The notes beneath the pieces are model-generated. The model worked only from the letters and a program-made list of their open reading frames with translations, searched no databases and was not told the DNA's origin. From contig NZ_FZNS01000005.1 of NCBI RefSeq assembly GCF_900188255.1, forward strand, positions 1 through 64,000: 64,000 nt of DNA, given 5' to 3'. Each line of letters starts with the position of its first letter. Position 1 is the first letter of the stretch. Of this stretch, positions 1 through 8,803 are shown one piece after another. This DNA comes from Hymenobacter mucosus (lineage in GTDB: Bacteria; Bacteroidota; Bacteroidia; Cytophagales; Hymenobacteraceae). The translations under genes were made by a program, and so were the position numbers.

Positions 1-143
1 TGAACCTGATCGAAATCCTCTGGCACCGCTGCAAGCACTACTGGCTCACCCCGGACGACTATCGCACCGAGCAAACCCTACGCGACAAGCTCGACTACCT
101 CATGCCCAGAGTCGGAACTGAGTATACGGTTACTTTTAGCTGA
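1..143 (+). mobile_element. C-terminal remnant of an IS630-type transposase, cut by the window edge
   Basis: An open frame from base 3 to the TGA at 141-143 gives 46 residues starting NLIEILWHRC. The NLIE..W block matches the region around the last acidic residue of the DDE triad in IS630/Tc1-mariner-like transposases (usually NPIE). The following basic and Tyr-rich tail is also typical of that family. The rest of the element lies outside the window, so it cannot be said whether the copy is intact. No clear terminal inverted repeat was recognised between 143 and 215. Confidence 0.7.
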
Positions 144-214
144 CCACTTACCCTGTGAAACCGTTATTGTGATTCCGTTCTGAAGTTTCAGTTCTCTACA
201 ACCAACCCGTTTTC

Positions 215-1255
215 ATGTCACAAGCAAAAGGCTACGCTGCTCCCGCAGTGCATGCTCCCCTCGTACCCTTCGACTTCCAGCGCCGTGAAGTGGGAGCCCA
301 CGATGTACGCATCGAAATTCTATTCTGTGGCGTGTGCCACTCCGACCTGCACCAAGTGCGCGACGAATGGGGCGGTTCTGTTTTCCCTATGGTACCCGGC
401 CACGAAATTGTGGGCCGCGTAACGGAAGTAGGCGCGCACGTGAAAGGCTTTACTGTAGGCGACCTAGCCGGCGTGGGCTGCATGGTGAACTCCTGCCAGC
501 ACTGCCCCGAGTGCAACGAAGGCCTTGAGCAGTACTGTGACGAAGGATTTGTGGGCACGTACGGCGCTACCGACCGCGACGGCACCATAACCTACGGTGG
601 CTACTCCAATAGCATTGTGGTAACGGAGAAATTCGTGCTCCACGTGTCGGATAAGCTGGACCTCTCCCGCGTAGCGCCGCTGTTGTGCGCTGGCATCACC
701 ACGTGGTCGCCCCTGCGGCAGTGGAACGCTAAGGCTGGCGACCGGGTAGCTGTTATGGGCCTGGGTGGCCTGGGCCACATGGCTGTGAAATTTGCCGTTG
801 CTCTGGGCTGCGAAGTAACTGTGTTCAGCACCTCGCCCAACAAAGAGGCCGATGCCAAAGAACTAGGCGCCCACAAGTTTGTGGTAAGCAAGGATGCCGA
901 CGCCATGAAATCGGTGTCGAATTACTTTGACTTGATCATCAACACGGTGTCGGCTACCATGGACCTAACTCCCTACATCAGCACCCTGCGCCTAGACGGC
1001 ACCATGGTACTGCTGGGCGTGCCACCAGAAGCCCCACAACTGCACGCGTTCAACCTCATTGCCAAGCGTCGTCGTATTGCTGGTTCCCTCATCGGAGGTA
1101 TTCAGGAAACCCAGGAAATGCTGGATTTCTGCGCCGAGCACAACGTAATGAGCGACGTGGAAGTGATTCCCATGAACTACATCAATGAGGCCTACGAGCG
1201 TATGCTGAAGTCTGATGTGAAGTACCGTTTCGTGCTAGACCTAGCCACCATCTAG
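215..1255 (+). CDS. Zinc-dependent NAD(P)-alcohol dehydrogenase (YahK/AdhA-like)
   Basis: A 346-residue medium-chain dehydrogenase, probably a cytoplasmic NADPH-dependent aldehyde reductase or alcohol dehydrogenase of the cinnamyl-alcohol type. The catalytic zinc motif CGVCHSDLH is near residue 38, followed by GHEIVGRV. The four structural-zinc cysteines lie near 93-108 (CQHCPECNEGLEQYC), and the Rossmann loop GLGGLGHMAVKFA is near 181. Length is normal for the family. The ATG at 215 gives a full catalytic domain without excess. It stands alone, between the transposase remnant and a long terminator hairpin. The family assignment is firm; the in vivo substrate is not known. Confidence 0.93.
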   Translation: MSQAKGYAAPAVHAPLVPFDFQRREVGAHDVRIEILFCGVCHSDLHQVRDEWGGSVFPMVPGHEIVGRVTEVGAHVKGFTVGDLAGVGCMVNSCQHCPECNEGLEQYCDEGFVGTYGATDRDGTITYGGYSNSIVVTEKFVLHVSDKLDLSRVAPLLCAGITTWSPLRQWNAKAGDRVAVMGLGGLGHMAVKFAVALGCEVTVFSTSPNKEADAKELGAHKFVVSKDADAMKSVSNYFDLIINTVSATMDLTPYISTLRLDGTMVLLGVPPEAPQLHAFNLIAKRRRIAGSLIGGIQETQEMLDFCAEHNVMSDVEVIPMNYINEAYERMLKSDVKYRFVLDLATI

Positions 1256-1326
1256 GCAAGAGCAGTAAAACAGAAGAGCCCGGCTTCCTCCTTGGAAGCC
1301 GGGCTCTTCTGTTTTACTGCTCTTGC
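1256..1326. terminator. Bidirectional terminator, perfect 33-bp hairpin
   Basis: Arms 1256-1288 and 1294-1326 are perfect reverse complements around a 5-base loop. It starts directly after the stop of the alcohol dehydrogenase. The right arm contains the last codons and stop of the convergent gene (stop at 1314-1316). The core is GC-rich, with A/T tracts on both outer flanks, so it can work in both directions. Confidence 0.85.
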
Positions 1327-1970
1327 TGAGTTACTTGTGCGGTAGCAGAGCGAGTGTTCCAACGTTTGCTGCCCCTTCTTCTCAGCAGTAGCAAAGCCAC
1401 GCCCCCAGCGCTACCTAGCGTGAGTAGATTGGAGACCCAGCTTACGGTCTCTGAGGCCCGGTGTGCCGCTATGGCCGTGGCAATCTGTTTGTGCTGGTCG
1501 GGGCGGAACTGGTCGGCGGAAAGCGAAAGCACAACCTGCCCCCTCTTAAAGTGTCTGCGCTGAAATTGCCAAGTGCCTCCTTGGTACCGGGCTACTACCA
1601 ATCCGGTGGGGTACAAGTTTTCCGTTTCTATGGTTACTTTTTGGTCGGAGAAGAAAACATACTGCACCCAAAATACCCGCCAGTGGTGGTGCTTACTTGC
1701 TCGCAAAAAGTACAGCTTCTCAACGTGATGATGGGGGTTCTGAATAACGACTTCGCCAGGGGAAGACGCCAATGAGGACGGAGAACTCAACAAGAGTTTT
1801 ATTCCTATTATGGGGAGGCTTAGTAGCACCAGGCCTAGTGCCAGTAGCTTGCGGACAAACGAGCTATGGGGCCGCCGAAAAATAAGCAACGCTAGTAGCA
1901 GCAGCAGTACCCCATCGGCACCTAGGATAAAAGCGACTACCAAGTCTAGTTGGTGTAGTTGATACAGCAT
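1314..1970 (-). CDS. Hypothetical membrane protein, about 3 TM segments
   Basis: A 218-residue protein that I do not recognise. Two strongly hydrophobic segments lie at about residues 8-30 and 40-62, and a third near 178-196, followed by a basic and Gln-rich tail (RRRGSKRW..TQQEQ). The middle, about 70-175, is hydrophilic with aromatic and His residues (HHHVEKLYF, HHHWRVFWVQYVFF) and would form an extracytoplasmic beta-rich domain. The stop codon lies inside a 33-bp palindrome shared with the neighbouring convergent gene. No motif points to an enzymatic role. Confidence 0.7.
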   Translation of the reverse strand: MLYQLHQLDLVVAFILGADGVLLLLLALLIFRRPHSSFVRKLLALGLVLLSLPIIGIKLLLSSPSSLASSPGEVVIQNPHHHVEKLYFLRASKHHHWRVFWVQYVFFSDQKVTIETENLYPTGLVVARYQGGTWQFQRRHFKRGQVVLSLSADQFRPDQHKQIATAIAAHRASETVSWVSNLLTLGSAGGVALLLLRRRGSKRWNTRSATAQVTQQEQ

Positions 1971-2011
1971 ATAGCAATAGCGCGTTGTGTGTCATGAATA
2001 ATAATTAATAT

Positions 2012-2500
2012 CTACTCTTTTTCTACGGGGTAGCGAAAGGTGCCTTCCAGTGTGAAGCGCTTGCCCCCGCGGCCCGATTCGCAAACGGTGCACCGGTAGG
2101 AGCCGGCCAGCCAGTGCTTGGCGCCGTTGATGGCCGTAATCGTAACGGAACCTGGATTATCGGGGCAAGATTTAGAGTAGGCCGCCGTCTTGCCAAAGCG
2201 GTAGGAGGCGTCTCGGTTGCGTCCACTCAAGATTTCCTGAAAGCTATACGTGCCCGTCTGAATCGGAAATCGGTCAATCAGGATGGTGAGGCCCTCCCCA
2301 TCGGGGTCATCGGCCCGGATGATATTGAGGCGGAGCGTGCGGGTGTCGCTGAGGAAAAAACGCGAACTAATAGTATCGGCAGCAACTGCCTGCCCATTCA
2401 CGCGCAAGGTTAGCAAGCGGGCCGAATCGGGGGGCGTGTGGCGGACAGTGGGGGCAGCACCCAGCAGCGGTAGGAGTAGCAGGGGTAGGAAGCGGTTCAT
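2012..2500 (-). CDS. Hypothetical secreted protein
   Basis: A 162-residue protein with an N-terminal signal peptide (MNRFLPLLLLPLLGAAP). The mature part looks like a small beta-sandwich, with alternating hydrophobic residues and a Cys-containing hairpin (YRCTVCESG) near the C-terminus. The pattern SKSCPDNPGSVTIT..LAGSYRCTV..GTFRYPV resembles small Bacteroidota periplasmic beta proteins of the DUF6252 kind, but this is only a loose resemblance. It lies 42 bases upstream of the hypothetical membrane protein gene on the same strand, so the two may be co-transcribed. Confidence 0.65.
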   Translation of the reverse strand: MNRFLPLLLLPLLGAAPTVRHTPPDSARLLTLRVNGQAVAADTISSRFFLSDTRTLRLNIIRADDPDGEGLTILIDRFPIQTGTYSFQEILSGRNRDASYRFGKTAAYSKSCPDNPGSVTITAINGAKHWLAGSYRCTVCESGRGGKRFTLEGTFRYPVEKE

Positions 2501-2604
2501 AGAGCAGCTAAGGGCAAGAATCAGCCCAGAAGATACGTCATGGAATTACACGCCTCAAGCACCTGCTCCTAAACCTGTCCCCTGCCGTCAAATGGCCCTC
2601 TCTC

Positions 2605-2658
2605 TAAAACCAGGAAGCCGAGCCTACGTTGGGTAGGTGCCTCGGCTTCCTGGTTTTA
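2605..2658 (-). terminator. Terminator of the aminotransferase gene
   Basis: An 18-bp perfect stem (2605-2622 with 2641-2658) carries a small inner stem (cctac/gtagg). It lies 17 bases past the aminotransferase stop on the minus strand, and A/T-rich outer ends follow the stem. Confidence 0.75.
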
Positions 2659-2674
2659 CTGACTAAGGGACCTG

Positions 2675-3871
2675 CTACTCCTCGCGCCCTGGGTATTGCT
2701 GCAAGGCTACTTCCAAGCAATCCATAGCTTTATTGATAACATCTTGGTTGACCACGTAGGCCATACGCATTTGCTGGCGGCCCAGAATGGAGGTGGCATA
2801 AAAGCCCGCTGCCGGCGACACCATGAGCGTTTGCCCGTTGTGCTGAAACTCCTCCAGCAGCCACTGTGCAAACCGCTCGGCATCGTCTACGGGCAGGTGG
2901 CAGAGCACGTAGAATGCACCGCGGGGTAGGGGGCAGCGTACGCCAGGCATGGCCCGCAGGCGGCGCACCATCAGGTCGCGGCGGGCCTGGTACTCGGCTT
3001 TGGTATGGTCGAAGTAGTCTTCTGGTAAGTCGGCGGCAGCTTCGGCCAGCAGCTGACCCAGGCCGGGCGGGCACACCCGCAGCTGGGCTAGTTTGAATAC
3101 TACGTCGCGCAGGGACTTATTTTTAGTCACGAGGGCGCCAATACGGGCTCCGCAGGCGCTATACCGCTTCGAGATAGTGTCAATAAGAACCACGTGTTCG
3201 TCAACACCTTCGAGGTGTAGGGCGCTGGTGAACTCTCCGTCGTAGCAGAACTCCCGATAGGCTTCATCGGAAAGCAGGTACAGGTTGTGGCGCAGGCAGA
3301 GGTCTTTGAGCTGCTCAAGTTCTTGGCGGCTGTATACGTAGCCCGTTGGGTTGTTGGGGCTGCAAATCAGGATGGCCTTGGTGCGGGGCGTAATCTTACG
3401 CTCAAACTCCTCAATGGGTGGCAGCGCAAAATCCTGCTCCAGGTGCGATGCCACGGGTACCACGTGCGTGCCCGTAGACACGGCAAACGCAGTGTAGGGC
3501 CCGTAGAATGGCTCCGGCACAATAAACTCATCGCCTGGGTTAAGGCAGGCCAGCAGCGCAAACGAAATGGATTCGCTACCGCCCGTAGTTACAATAACGT
3601 CCTCGTAGGTGACTGACAAGCCCAGGCGCTGGTAGTAATCGGCCAGCTTGCGGCGGTAGCTCAGCGTACCTGCCGTCGGGCCGTACTCCAGCACTCGAAT
3701 GTCCGCCTGCTGCACGGCCGCCAGCATGGCTGGCGGCGTCTCGATATCGGGCTGCCCGATGTTGAGGGGATGCACCGTCAGGCCGCGTTGGCGAGCGGCT
3801 TCGGCGTAGGGCGTAAGTCGGCGGTAAGGAGAAGGCGGTAAGGCCAGTCCACGCTGCGAAGGTTGAAGCAT
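2675..3871 (-). CDS. PLP-dependent aminotransferase, class I/II
   Basis: A 398-residue fold-type I aminotransferase, cytoplasmic, of the aspartate/aromatic group. It has the substrate-binding SPNNPTGY motif (about 172-179), the PLP-contact DEAYREF, and the Schiff-base lysine in SKRYSACGARIG. The length is normal. The start at 3871 is supported by TAACTTTA, a -7-like box, just upstream on the minus strand. The gene stands alone with its own hairpin terminator. The exact amino acid substrate cannot be read from the sequence; aspartate, alanine or branched-chain-type activity are all possible. Confidence 0.9.
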   Translation of the reverse strand: MLQPSQRGLALPPSPYRRLTPYAEAARQRGLTVHPLNIGQPDIETPPAMLAAVQQADIRVLEYGPTAGTLSYRRKLADYYQRLGLSVTYEDVIVTTGGSESISFALLACLNPGDEFIVPEPFYGPYTAFAVSTGTHVVPVASHLEQDFALPPIEEFERKITPRTKAILICSPNNPTGYVYSRQELEQLKDLCLRHNLYLLSDEAYREFCYDGEFTSALHLEGVDEHVVLIDTISKRYSACGARIGALVTKNKSLRDVVFKLAQLRVCPPGLGQLLAEAAADLPEDYFDHTKAEYQARRDLMVRRLRAMPGVRCPLPRGAFYVLCHLPVDDAERFAQWLLEEFQHNGQTLMVSPAAGFYATSILGRQQMRMAYVVNQDVINKAMDCLEVALQQYPGREE

Positions 3872-4109
3872 GGGCTTAAAGTTAGCTTAGCTGCCTAGAA
3901 CGAGCCACTTTTCCGCGAAACTTCTAATGCAATTACCGCGGAATGCAATTCGCAAGGGCTAGCAAGATAGCCTGGCAATTTGCTGCGTTGGCGTAGGTAT
4001 GTTGCCTCTACAACCAACCAAAGCAGAATGTGCAACCGACCACGCTAAGTAGTCTCCGCCTTTAGTGCAAACCCCGCAAACCAGCGCCCACGCTACCGGT
4101 TATGTTCCC

Positions 4110-4646
4110 ATGACTCCCTCTTCCCCCCAACCCGAAGTATGGCTGCGCGGTCCACTCCCGGATGTGCTGCCCTTGCTACAGCCCATAGCTCACGCCCTGC
4201 TGCAAGCCCGCGAGGAGTTGCAGGTTGCCCTGCGCCACTTCCCCAACCACTTATTGCAGGTTCGGCCAGCGGGCGTGGCCTCAGTGGGTTTCCATCTGCG
4301 TCACTTGGCCGGCGTGCTTGACCGCATGCAAACTTACGCTCGTCATGAGCCCCTAAGCCAAGCGCAATTCGAGTTTCTGGCTGCCGAGAAAGAGGGCTCT
4401 ACCACCTCTCCCGACACCGTTGCGCACTTACTACAGCAGTTTGCTGGCCAAGTAGAAGCCATGCTGGACACCCTGCGTGCCACCCCGGAAGCTACGTTGG
4501 CGGAATTCCGGCCAGTAGGCCGGGCGGGGCTGCCGAGCACCGTTATGGGCCTGCTCGTACACGCCGCCGAGCACACCACGCGCCACGTGGGGCAGTTGTT
4601 GGTCACGGCCCGGGTAGCACAGGCTGGGGCTGCTGCCTCGGCGTAG
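4110..4646 (+). CDS. DinB-fold (DinB_2) metal-binding protein
   Basis: A four-helix DinB/YfiT-like protein of about 178 residues. Candidate metal ligands are the His residues in HLRHLAGVLDRM (helix 2) and the HAAEHTTRHVGQ motif near the C-terminus, the usual layout of the superfamily. A GTG at 4065 would extend the protein by 15 residues of low-complexity sequence. The ATG at 4110 fits the family length better, so I chose it. Members include thiol transferases and many uncharacterised proteins, so no reaction is assigned. Confidence 0.8.
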   Translation: MTPSSPQPEVWLRGPLPDVLPLLQPIAHALLQAREELQVALRHFPNHLLQVRPAGVASVGFHLRHLAGVLDRMQTYARHEPLSQAQFEFLAAEKEGSTTSPDTVAHLLQQFAGQVEAMLDTLRATPEATLAEFRPVGRAGLPSTVMGLLVHAAEHTTRHVGQLLVTARVAQAGAAASA

Positions 4647-4943
4647 ATTGGATAAGAAATTTCCTGCTGTTTGCCTTTGCTACGACCAGGGTAACAAAAA
4701 AGTAATAGCATACCAGAGAGTATGGTCGGCTAGATGGCCCCAGAGCAAGGCCTGCGTTCTGGTAGCGTCCATATTCCGGTGTTCTGATAGGATTGCTTGC
4801 CTGGGAATGTGGGCCGGTGAATGGGAATTTGGATGCTCGGGAGGGGCTGCCAGAAGGCGCTAGCGTCCGGCTTACGGTACGGCTCCTCTATAACCCCTGG
4901 GTGTTCATTCCGTTGGTATAAGCTCAATCCTTTACCAACTGCT

Positions 4944-5807
4944 ATGGAAAATAAACCAACTAGCCTGCCCCCTCAAGAGCAAGACCAACAGCCCGGAATC
5001 GAGGCGGAAATGACCCCACAGCCGGAATATATCCGGTCGAATTATAAGGGAAGCAACAAGCTTCAGGATAAAGTGGCGCTCATCACGGGTGGCGACTCCG
5101 GCATTGGTCGGGCCGTGGCCATTCACTTCGCCCGCGAGGGAGCTGATGTAGCCATTACCTACATGCCGCACGAAGAGCAAGACGCCTATGCTACCCGTCA
5201 GTTGGTAGAAGCCGAAGGTCGCCGCTGCCTCACCCTGCCCGGCGACTTGCGCGACCGGGAATACTGCCAGTCTATTGTAAGCCAAACCGTGGAACAATTA
5301 GGCGGCCTGAACGTGCTGGTGAATAATGCGGCGCAGCAATTCGTGAGTCAGGACGTCACGGATGTAGAAGACCAGCAATGGGAAGACACCTTCCAAGTGA
5401 ACTTCTTCTCCTTCGTGCGCGTGACTCGGGCCGCCCTAGAACACCTCAAAGAAGGCGACTCTATCATCAACACGTCTTCCATCAACGCCTACCGTGGCAA
5501 CCAGCAGCTCGTGGATTACACTTCCACCAAAGGTGCTATTACGGCTTACACTCGCTCAATTGCTCAGCAGCTAGCCGAGAAGAAGATTCGGGTAAACTCC
5601 GTTGCTCCTGGCCCCATCTGGACGCCCCTTATCCCCGCTAGCTTCCCCGCCGAGAAGGTAGCCTCCTTCGGGAAAGACACGACCATGAAACGCCCCGGCC
5701 AACCTTCTGAGGTGGCGCCTGCCTACGTGTTCCTGGCTTCCGAAGATGCTTCCTACATCACGGGGCAAGCTATTCACCCCAATGGGGGCGAGATTCTGAA
5801 TACCTAA
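4944..5807 (+). CDS. SDR-family oxidoreductase, general-stress type (YhdF/YhxC-like)
   Basis: A 287-residue classical short-chain dehydrogenase with an N-terminal hydrophilic extension rich in Pro and Gln, typical of the general-stress SDR group. It shows the cofactor loop TGGDSGIGR, NNAA, the catalytic Ser in IINTSSINAY, and the catalytic Tyr/Lys pair in YTSTK. The C-terminal NGGEILNT is typical of the family. An upstream in-frame ATG at 4821 lies in non-conserved sequence, so the ATG at 4944 is chosen. Substrate unknown. A compact terminator follows and is shared with the convergent gene. Confidence 0.88.
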   Translation: MENKPTSLPPQEQDQQPGIEAEMTPQPEYIRSNYKGSNKLQDKVALITGGDSGIGRAVAIHFAREGADVAITYMPHEEQDAYATRQLVEAEGRRCLTLPGDLRDREYCQSIVSQTVEQLGGLNVLVNNAAQQFVSQDVTDVEDQQWEDTFQVNFFSFVRVTRAALEHLKEGDSIINTSSINAYRGNQQLVDYTSTKGAITAYTRSIAQQLAEKKIRVNSVAPGPIWTPLIPASFPAEKVASFGKDTTMKRPGQPSEVAPAYVFLASEDASYITGQAIHPNGGEILNT

Positions 5808-5830
5808 GCCGGCTACGGCTACTGCATGAG

Positions 5831-5856
5831 AAAGGGCACCCATGTGGGTGCCCTTT
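5831..5856. terminator. Bidirectional terminator
   Basis: A perfect 12-bp stem (5831-5842 with 5845-5856) starts 24 bases after the SDR stop and 20 bases before the end of the convergent membrane protein gene. Its flanks suit both directions. Confidence 0.8.
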
Positions 5857-5875
5857 GTTATGGGGGGGGATATGG

Positions 5876-6250
5876 TTAGGCTGCTACTGAGTTGCCTCGC
5901 TTGAAATACTGGTTTATTCCTTTCGAGAACAGAAGCATGAGCACAACCGTCAGGTGCAAGGGAACGAGCAGCCCAAAGCCCAGGACTTTACCACCGTGGG
6001 GGATGTTGTAGGATAACACGACGTAGGCCAGGTAGAGCTGCACGCAGGAAAACAGTAGCGTAATGAAATGGGCCGGCCGCCACCGCTGAAAAAGAGATAT
6101 GCTGAGCAGAGTGGTCCAGAGGAAACTGACGGAAATGTGGCCGGAGCTTTCTACAAACCAATCCGCAAACACGCTTGACAGTAAAGAGGTGAGCAATAGG
6201 CACGCCGCTACTACCGCCAACTGCCACACGCCATTCTCTCTCGGATTCAT
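5876..6250 (-). CDS. Hypothetical membrane protein, 4 TM segments
   Basis: A 124-residue protein, mostly hydrophobic, with four likely membrane helices at about 10-30, 38-56, 60-80 and 86-108, and a short basic C-terminal tail (KGINQYFKRGN). I do not recognise a family. The start MNPREN directly precedes the first helix. It is a single gene, convergent with the SDR. Confidence 0.65.
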   Translation of the reverse strand: MNPRENGVWQLAVVAACLLLTSLLSSVFADWFVESSGHISVSFLWTTLLSISLFQRWRPAHFITLLFSCVQLYLAYVVLSYNIPHGGKVLGFGLLVPLHLTVVLMLLFSKGINQYFKRGNSVAA

Positions 6251-6468
6251 ACTAGGTAATACGCCCTGGGGCGGCTGGTAAAGAGTAGATAGCTACTGGC
6301 GAAGTATACGCAAAGGGCACTAGCCCGTTTAGAAGCAACCGTAGGTTGGAGGGGGCATCGCAGCTTCTAGGTAGCGAAAGCAAAGCTACTATCTGATGGG
6401 TGGTTCCTAGCACGCCAAGCACCAGTTTCTAGCAAGATTTTCGCCCAATAATTACCCCGTGCTGGCTG

Positions 6469-6795
6469 TTACGCCGATGGGGTGTGCAGGTAGTTTTTTA
6501 TGCGTACTCGTTTGGCCCGGTACCGAAACCAGCCTGCCACCGTGATACCAATTCCTACAGGCACGAATACAACGCCTACCCACACGTAGAGGTAGTCACG
6601 AAAGAAGTTGATGAGGGAGAAACCGGCTACCACCAGGGCCATGCCGGTACGTACGTAGGCCAGCACTGTGCGCTCATTGGCCAAGTGGGTGCGTTCCAGC
6701 GCAAGCTTGTCGCGTAGGTCGAGGGGAAGCTCAGAGATGAGAGGCGAAGATGAAGGCATGTCCATCTTACGCATAACGACAGTTGTGGTAGGCAC
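6469..6795 (-). CDS. DUF202-family membrane protein (YidH-like)
   Basis: A 108-residue protein with the family signature LALERTHLANERTVLAYVRTGMAL (first 20 residues: LALERTHLANERTVLAYVRT), followed by two membrane helices at about 52-70 and 73-92 and a basic end (RYRAKRVRIKNYL). DUF202 proteins are small inner-membrane proteins of unknown function. Several in-frame ATGs lie near the N-terminus (6795, 6774, 6765, 6759); the longest is given, but any could be used. Confidence 0.85.
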   Translation of the reverse strand: MPTTTVVMRKMDMPSSSPLISELPLDLRDKLALERTHLANERTVLAYVRTGMALVVAGFSLINFFRDYLYVWVGVVFVPVGIGITVAGWFRYRAKRVRIKNYLHTPSA

Positions 6796-6842
6796 TTCTA
6801 GAAATCCAGAATCTAGCTTGCAGCCGCCTTATCTGGACTTAA

Positions 6843-7139
6843 CTACGCCCGAAATAGCTTTTTGTCGGCCCAAAAGGTGCCAAATGGCACCACCGATACT
6901 ACCAAGGCCAGCAGTGCCTTCCGCCACGACCAGCTATGCTCCAAGCTCGCTTGAAGTACTAGTAATAGGTACAGCACAAATAACACCCCGTGCGCCATGC
7001 CCACAATGCGCACCGCTGCCGGTTCGCCAGCCAGGTATTTCAGAGGCATGGCAATCCCCAGCAGCACCAGAAACGAAATGCCTTCCAGAAACCCAACAGC
7101 GCGTAATCGGCCAAGCGTGGTACGTAGCAATGCAAGCAT
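6843..7139 (-). CDS. DUF3817-family integral membrane protein
   Basis: About 98 residues. Conserved family blocks are visible: LRAVGFLEGISFLVLLGIAMP, here split as LRAVGFLEGISF and LLGIAMPLKY, and VRIVGMAHGVLFVLYLLLV, then a charged end (FWADKKLF). Three membrane helices are expected. The family is often found near transport or cell-envelope genes, but its function is unknown. An upstream ATG at 7190 would add 17 residues not seen in typical members, so the ATG at 7139 is preferred. Confidence 0.82.
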   Translation of the reverse strand: MLALLRTTLGRLRAVGFLEGISFLVLLGIAMPLKYLAGEPAAVRIVGMAHGVLFVLYLLLVLQASLEHSWSWRKALLALVVSVVPFGTFWADKKLFRA

Positions 7140-7281
7140 AAATCCAACTGGAACTGATAAAGCCGCAAGATACGCCTGCCAGCAGTACAACTAGCCACTA
7201 AAAATTACCAATGCTCCCGAGATATTAATCCTAAGGGACAGTATTGCTGTCCGAAATTTGAAAATAGTAAAGTGAAAATTA

Positions 7282-7317
7282 AACCCCCGCGCCAGCCTTA
7301 CAGCCAACGCGGGGGTT
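7282..7317 (-). terminator. Terminator of icd
   Basis: A 10-bp perfect GC stem (7282-7291 with 7308-7317) lies 30 bases after the icd stop. On the minus strand the stem is followed by a T-rich run, as expected for an intrinsic terminator. Confidence 0.85.
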
Positions 7318-7346
7318 CTTATGATTAATTGGCTAGTGCCAAGCTA

Positions 7347-8609
7347 CTACATCCGGCTGATAATCTCGTCGCCGAACTCGCTGCACTTCAGCAGGGTAGC
7401 ACCTTCCATCAGACGCTCGAAGTCGTAGGTAACGCGCTTTGAGGCAATGGCGGCTTCGAGCCCTTTGTAGATCAGGTCGGCGGCTTCCTGCCAGCCCAGG
7501 TGCTCAAACATCATGGCACCCGACAGGATAACCGAGCCGGGATTCACTTTGTCTTGGCCAGCATACTTGGGTGCGGTGCCGTGGGTCGCTTCGAAAATGG
7601 CGTGGCCCGTTAGATAGTTGATGTTGGCACCGGGAGCAATGCCAATGCCGCCTACAATAGCTGCCAGCGCATCGGAGATATAGTCGCCGTTCAGGTTCAG
7701 GGTAGCTACTACCGAGTACTCGGCGGGGCGGAGCAATATTTGCTGCAAGAAGGCATCGGCAATGCTGTCCTTAATCAGGATCTTACCACCTTCCAGAGCT
7801 GCGCGCTGCTGAGCATCGGCTACTTCTTGGCCCTGCTTGGCAACTACCTTGTCGTACTGGTTCCACGTGTACACTTTGTCGCCAAACTCGCGCTCTGCCA
7901 GTTCGTAGCCCCAGGTTTTGAAAGCCCCCTCGGTAAACTTCATGATGTTGCCCTTGTGGACCAACGTCACCGACGGTTTGTTGTGCTCAATGGCATACTG
8001 AATAGCCGCGCGTACCAAGCGCTCTGTACCTTCCTTCGATACGGGCTTGATGCCGAACGACGAGGTCTCGGGGAAGCGAATTTTCTTCACGCCCATCTCA
8101 TCCTGCAGAAATTCCAGCATTTTCTGGGCCTGCGGCGTGCCGTTCATGTACTCAATACCGGCGTAAATATCCTCCGTGTTTTCGCGGAAGATCACCATGT
8201 CGGTCAGGTTGGGCTGCTTCACGGGCGAGGGTACGCCTTCAAACCACCGCACCGGGCGTACGCAAGCGTACAAGTCAAGCTCCTGGCGCAAGGCCACGTT
8301 CAGAGACCGGATACCACCACCCACGGGAGTAGTCAGGGGGCCTTTGATGCCCACCAGGTATTCGCGGAAAGCATCGAGGGTTTCGTTTGGCAGCCAGTTG
8401 TTGGTTTGCTTGAAGGACTTCTCGCCGGCCAATACCTCTTTCCACACCAGCTTGCGCGAGCCGCCATAGGCTTTTTCTACTGCCGCGTCGAACACGCGGA
8501 CGGAAGCCGCCCAAATGTCCGGACCCGTGCCGTCGCCTTCGATGAACGGAATGATGGGTTGATCGGGCACGTGCAGCTTGCCGTTCTTGATGGTGATTTT
8601 CTCTGCCAT
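7347..8609 (-). CDS. icd: NADP-dependent isocitrate dehydrogenase
   Basis: A 420-residue TCA-cycle enzyme converting isocitrate to 2-oxoglutarate and CO2 in the cytoplasm. It has the N-terminal [14 protein letters not shown], the substrate loop [15 protein letters not shown] with the phosphorylatable-type Ser, [13 protein letters not shown], and the metal-binding [13 protein letters not shown] block. HGTAPKYAG near the C-terminus is the cofactor-binding region of prokaryotic NADP-type enzymes. Length matches the Escherichia coli type. It is a single gene with its own terminator. Confidence 0.96.
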   Translation of the reverse strand: MAEKITIKNGKLHVPDQPIIPFIEGDGTGPDIWAASVRVFDAAVEKAYGGSRKLVWKEVLAGEKSFKQTNNWLPNETLDAFREYLVGIKGPLTTPVGGGIRSLNVALRQELDLYACVRPVRWFEGVPSPVKQPNLTDMVIFRENTEDIYAGIEYMNGTPQAQKMLEFLQDEMGVKKIRFPETSSFGIKPVSKEGTERLVRAAIQYAIEHNKPSVTLVHKGNIMKFTEGAFKTWGYELAEREFGDKVYTWNQYDKVVAKQGQEVADAQQRAALEGGKILIKDSIADAFLQQILLRPAEYSVVATLNLNGDYISDALAAIVGGIGIAPGANINYLTGHAIFEATHGTAPKYAGQDKVNPGSVILSGAMMFEHLGWQEAADLIYKGLEAAIASKRVTYDFERLMEGATLLKCSEFGDEIISRM

Positions 8610-8655
8610 TGTTGAAAAGGTACTTAGGTACTATAGGTTTTTGGTGGTGGGCCCC

Positions 8656-8796
8656 GTCCCTAGCTCCTCCCGGGGGAGGGGTACGTCTAGTTTCTAGCTA
8701 TTCACTTCGGATTTCTTGCTCTCAGGTGGATAGATGTAGAACTAGAAATAACAGCCCAGGCTAGTGCTCCTATCTTGCTGAGTAGGGGCTAGGGAT
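8656..8796. repeat. Intergenic inverted-repeat element (CCCTAGCTCC type)
   Basis: The spacer between the M16 peptidase and icd begins with GTCCCTAGCTCCTCC (8656-8670) and ends with a near reverse complement, GGGGCTAGGGAT (8785-8796). Inside are a second weak pair (CTAGTTTCTAG near 8687 and AACTAGAAAT near 8741). The wording resembles the element at 49735-49923, so both may belong to one dispersed intergenic repeat family. Confidence 0.4.
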
Positions 8797-8803
8797 AGAG
8801 TAC

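Noticed and set aside
7740..8615. 291-residue open frame on the plus strand
   Set aside because: Antisense to icd, which is unmistakable.
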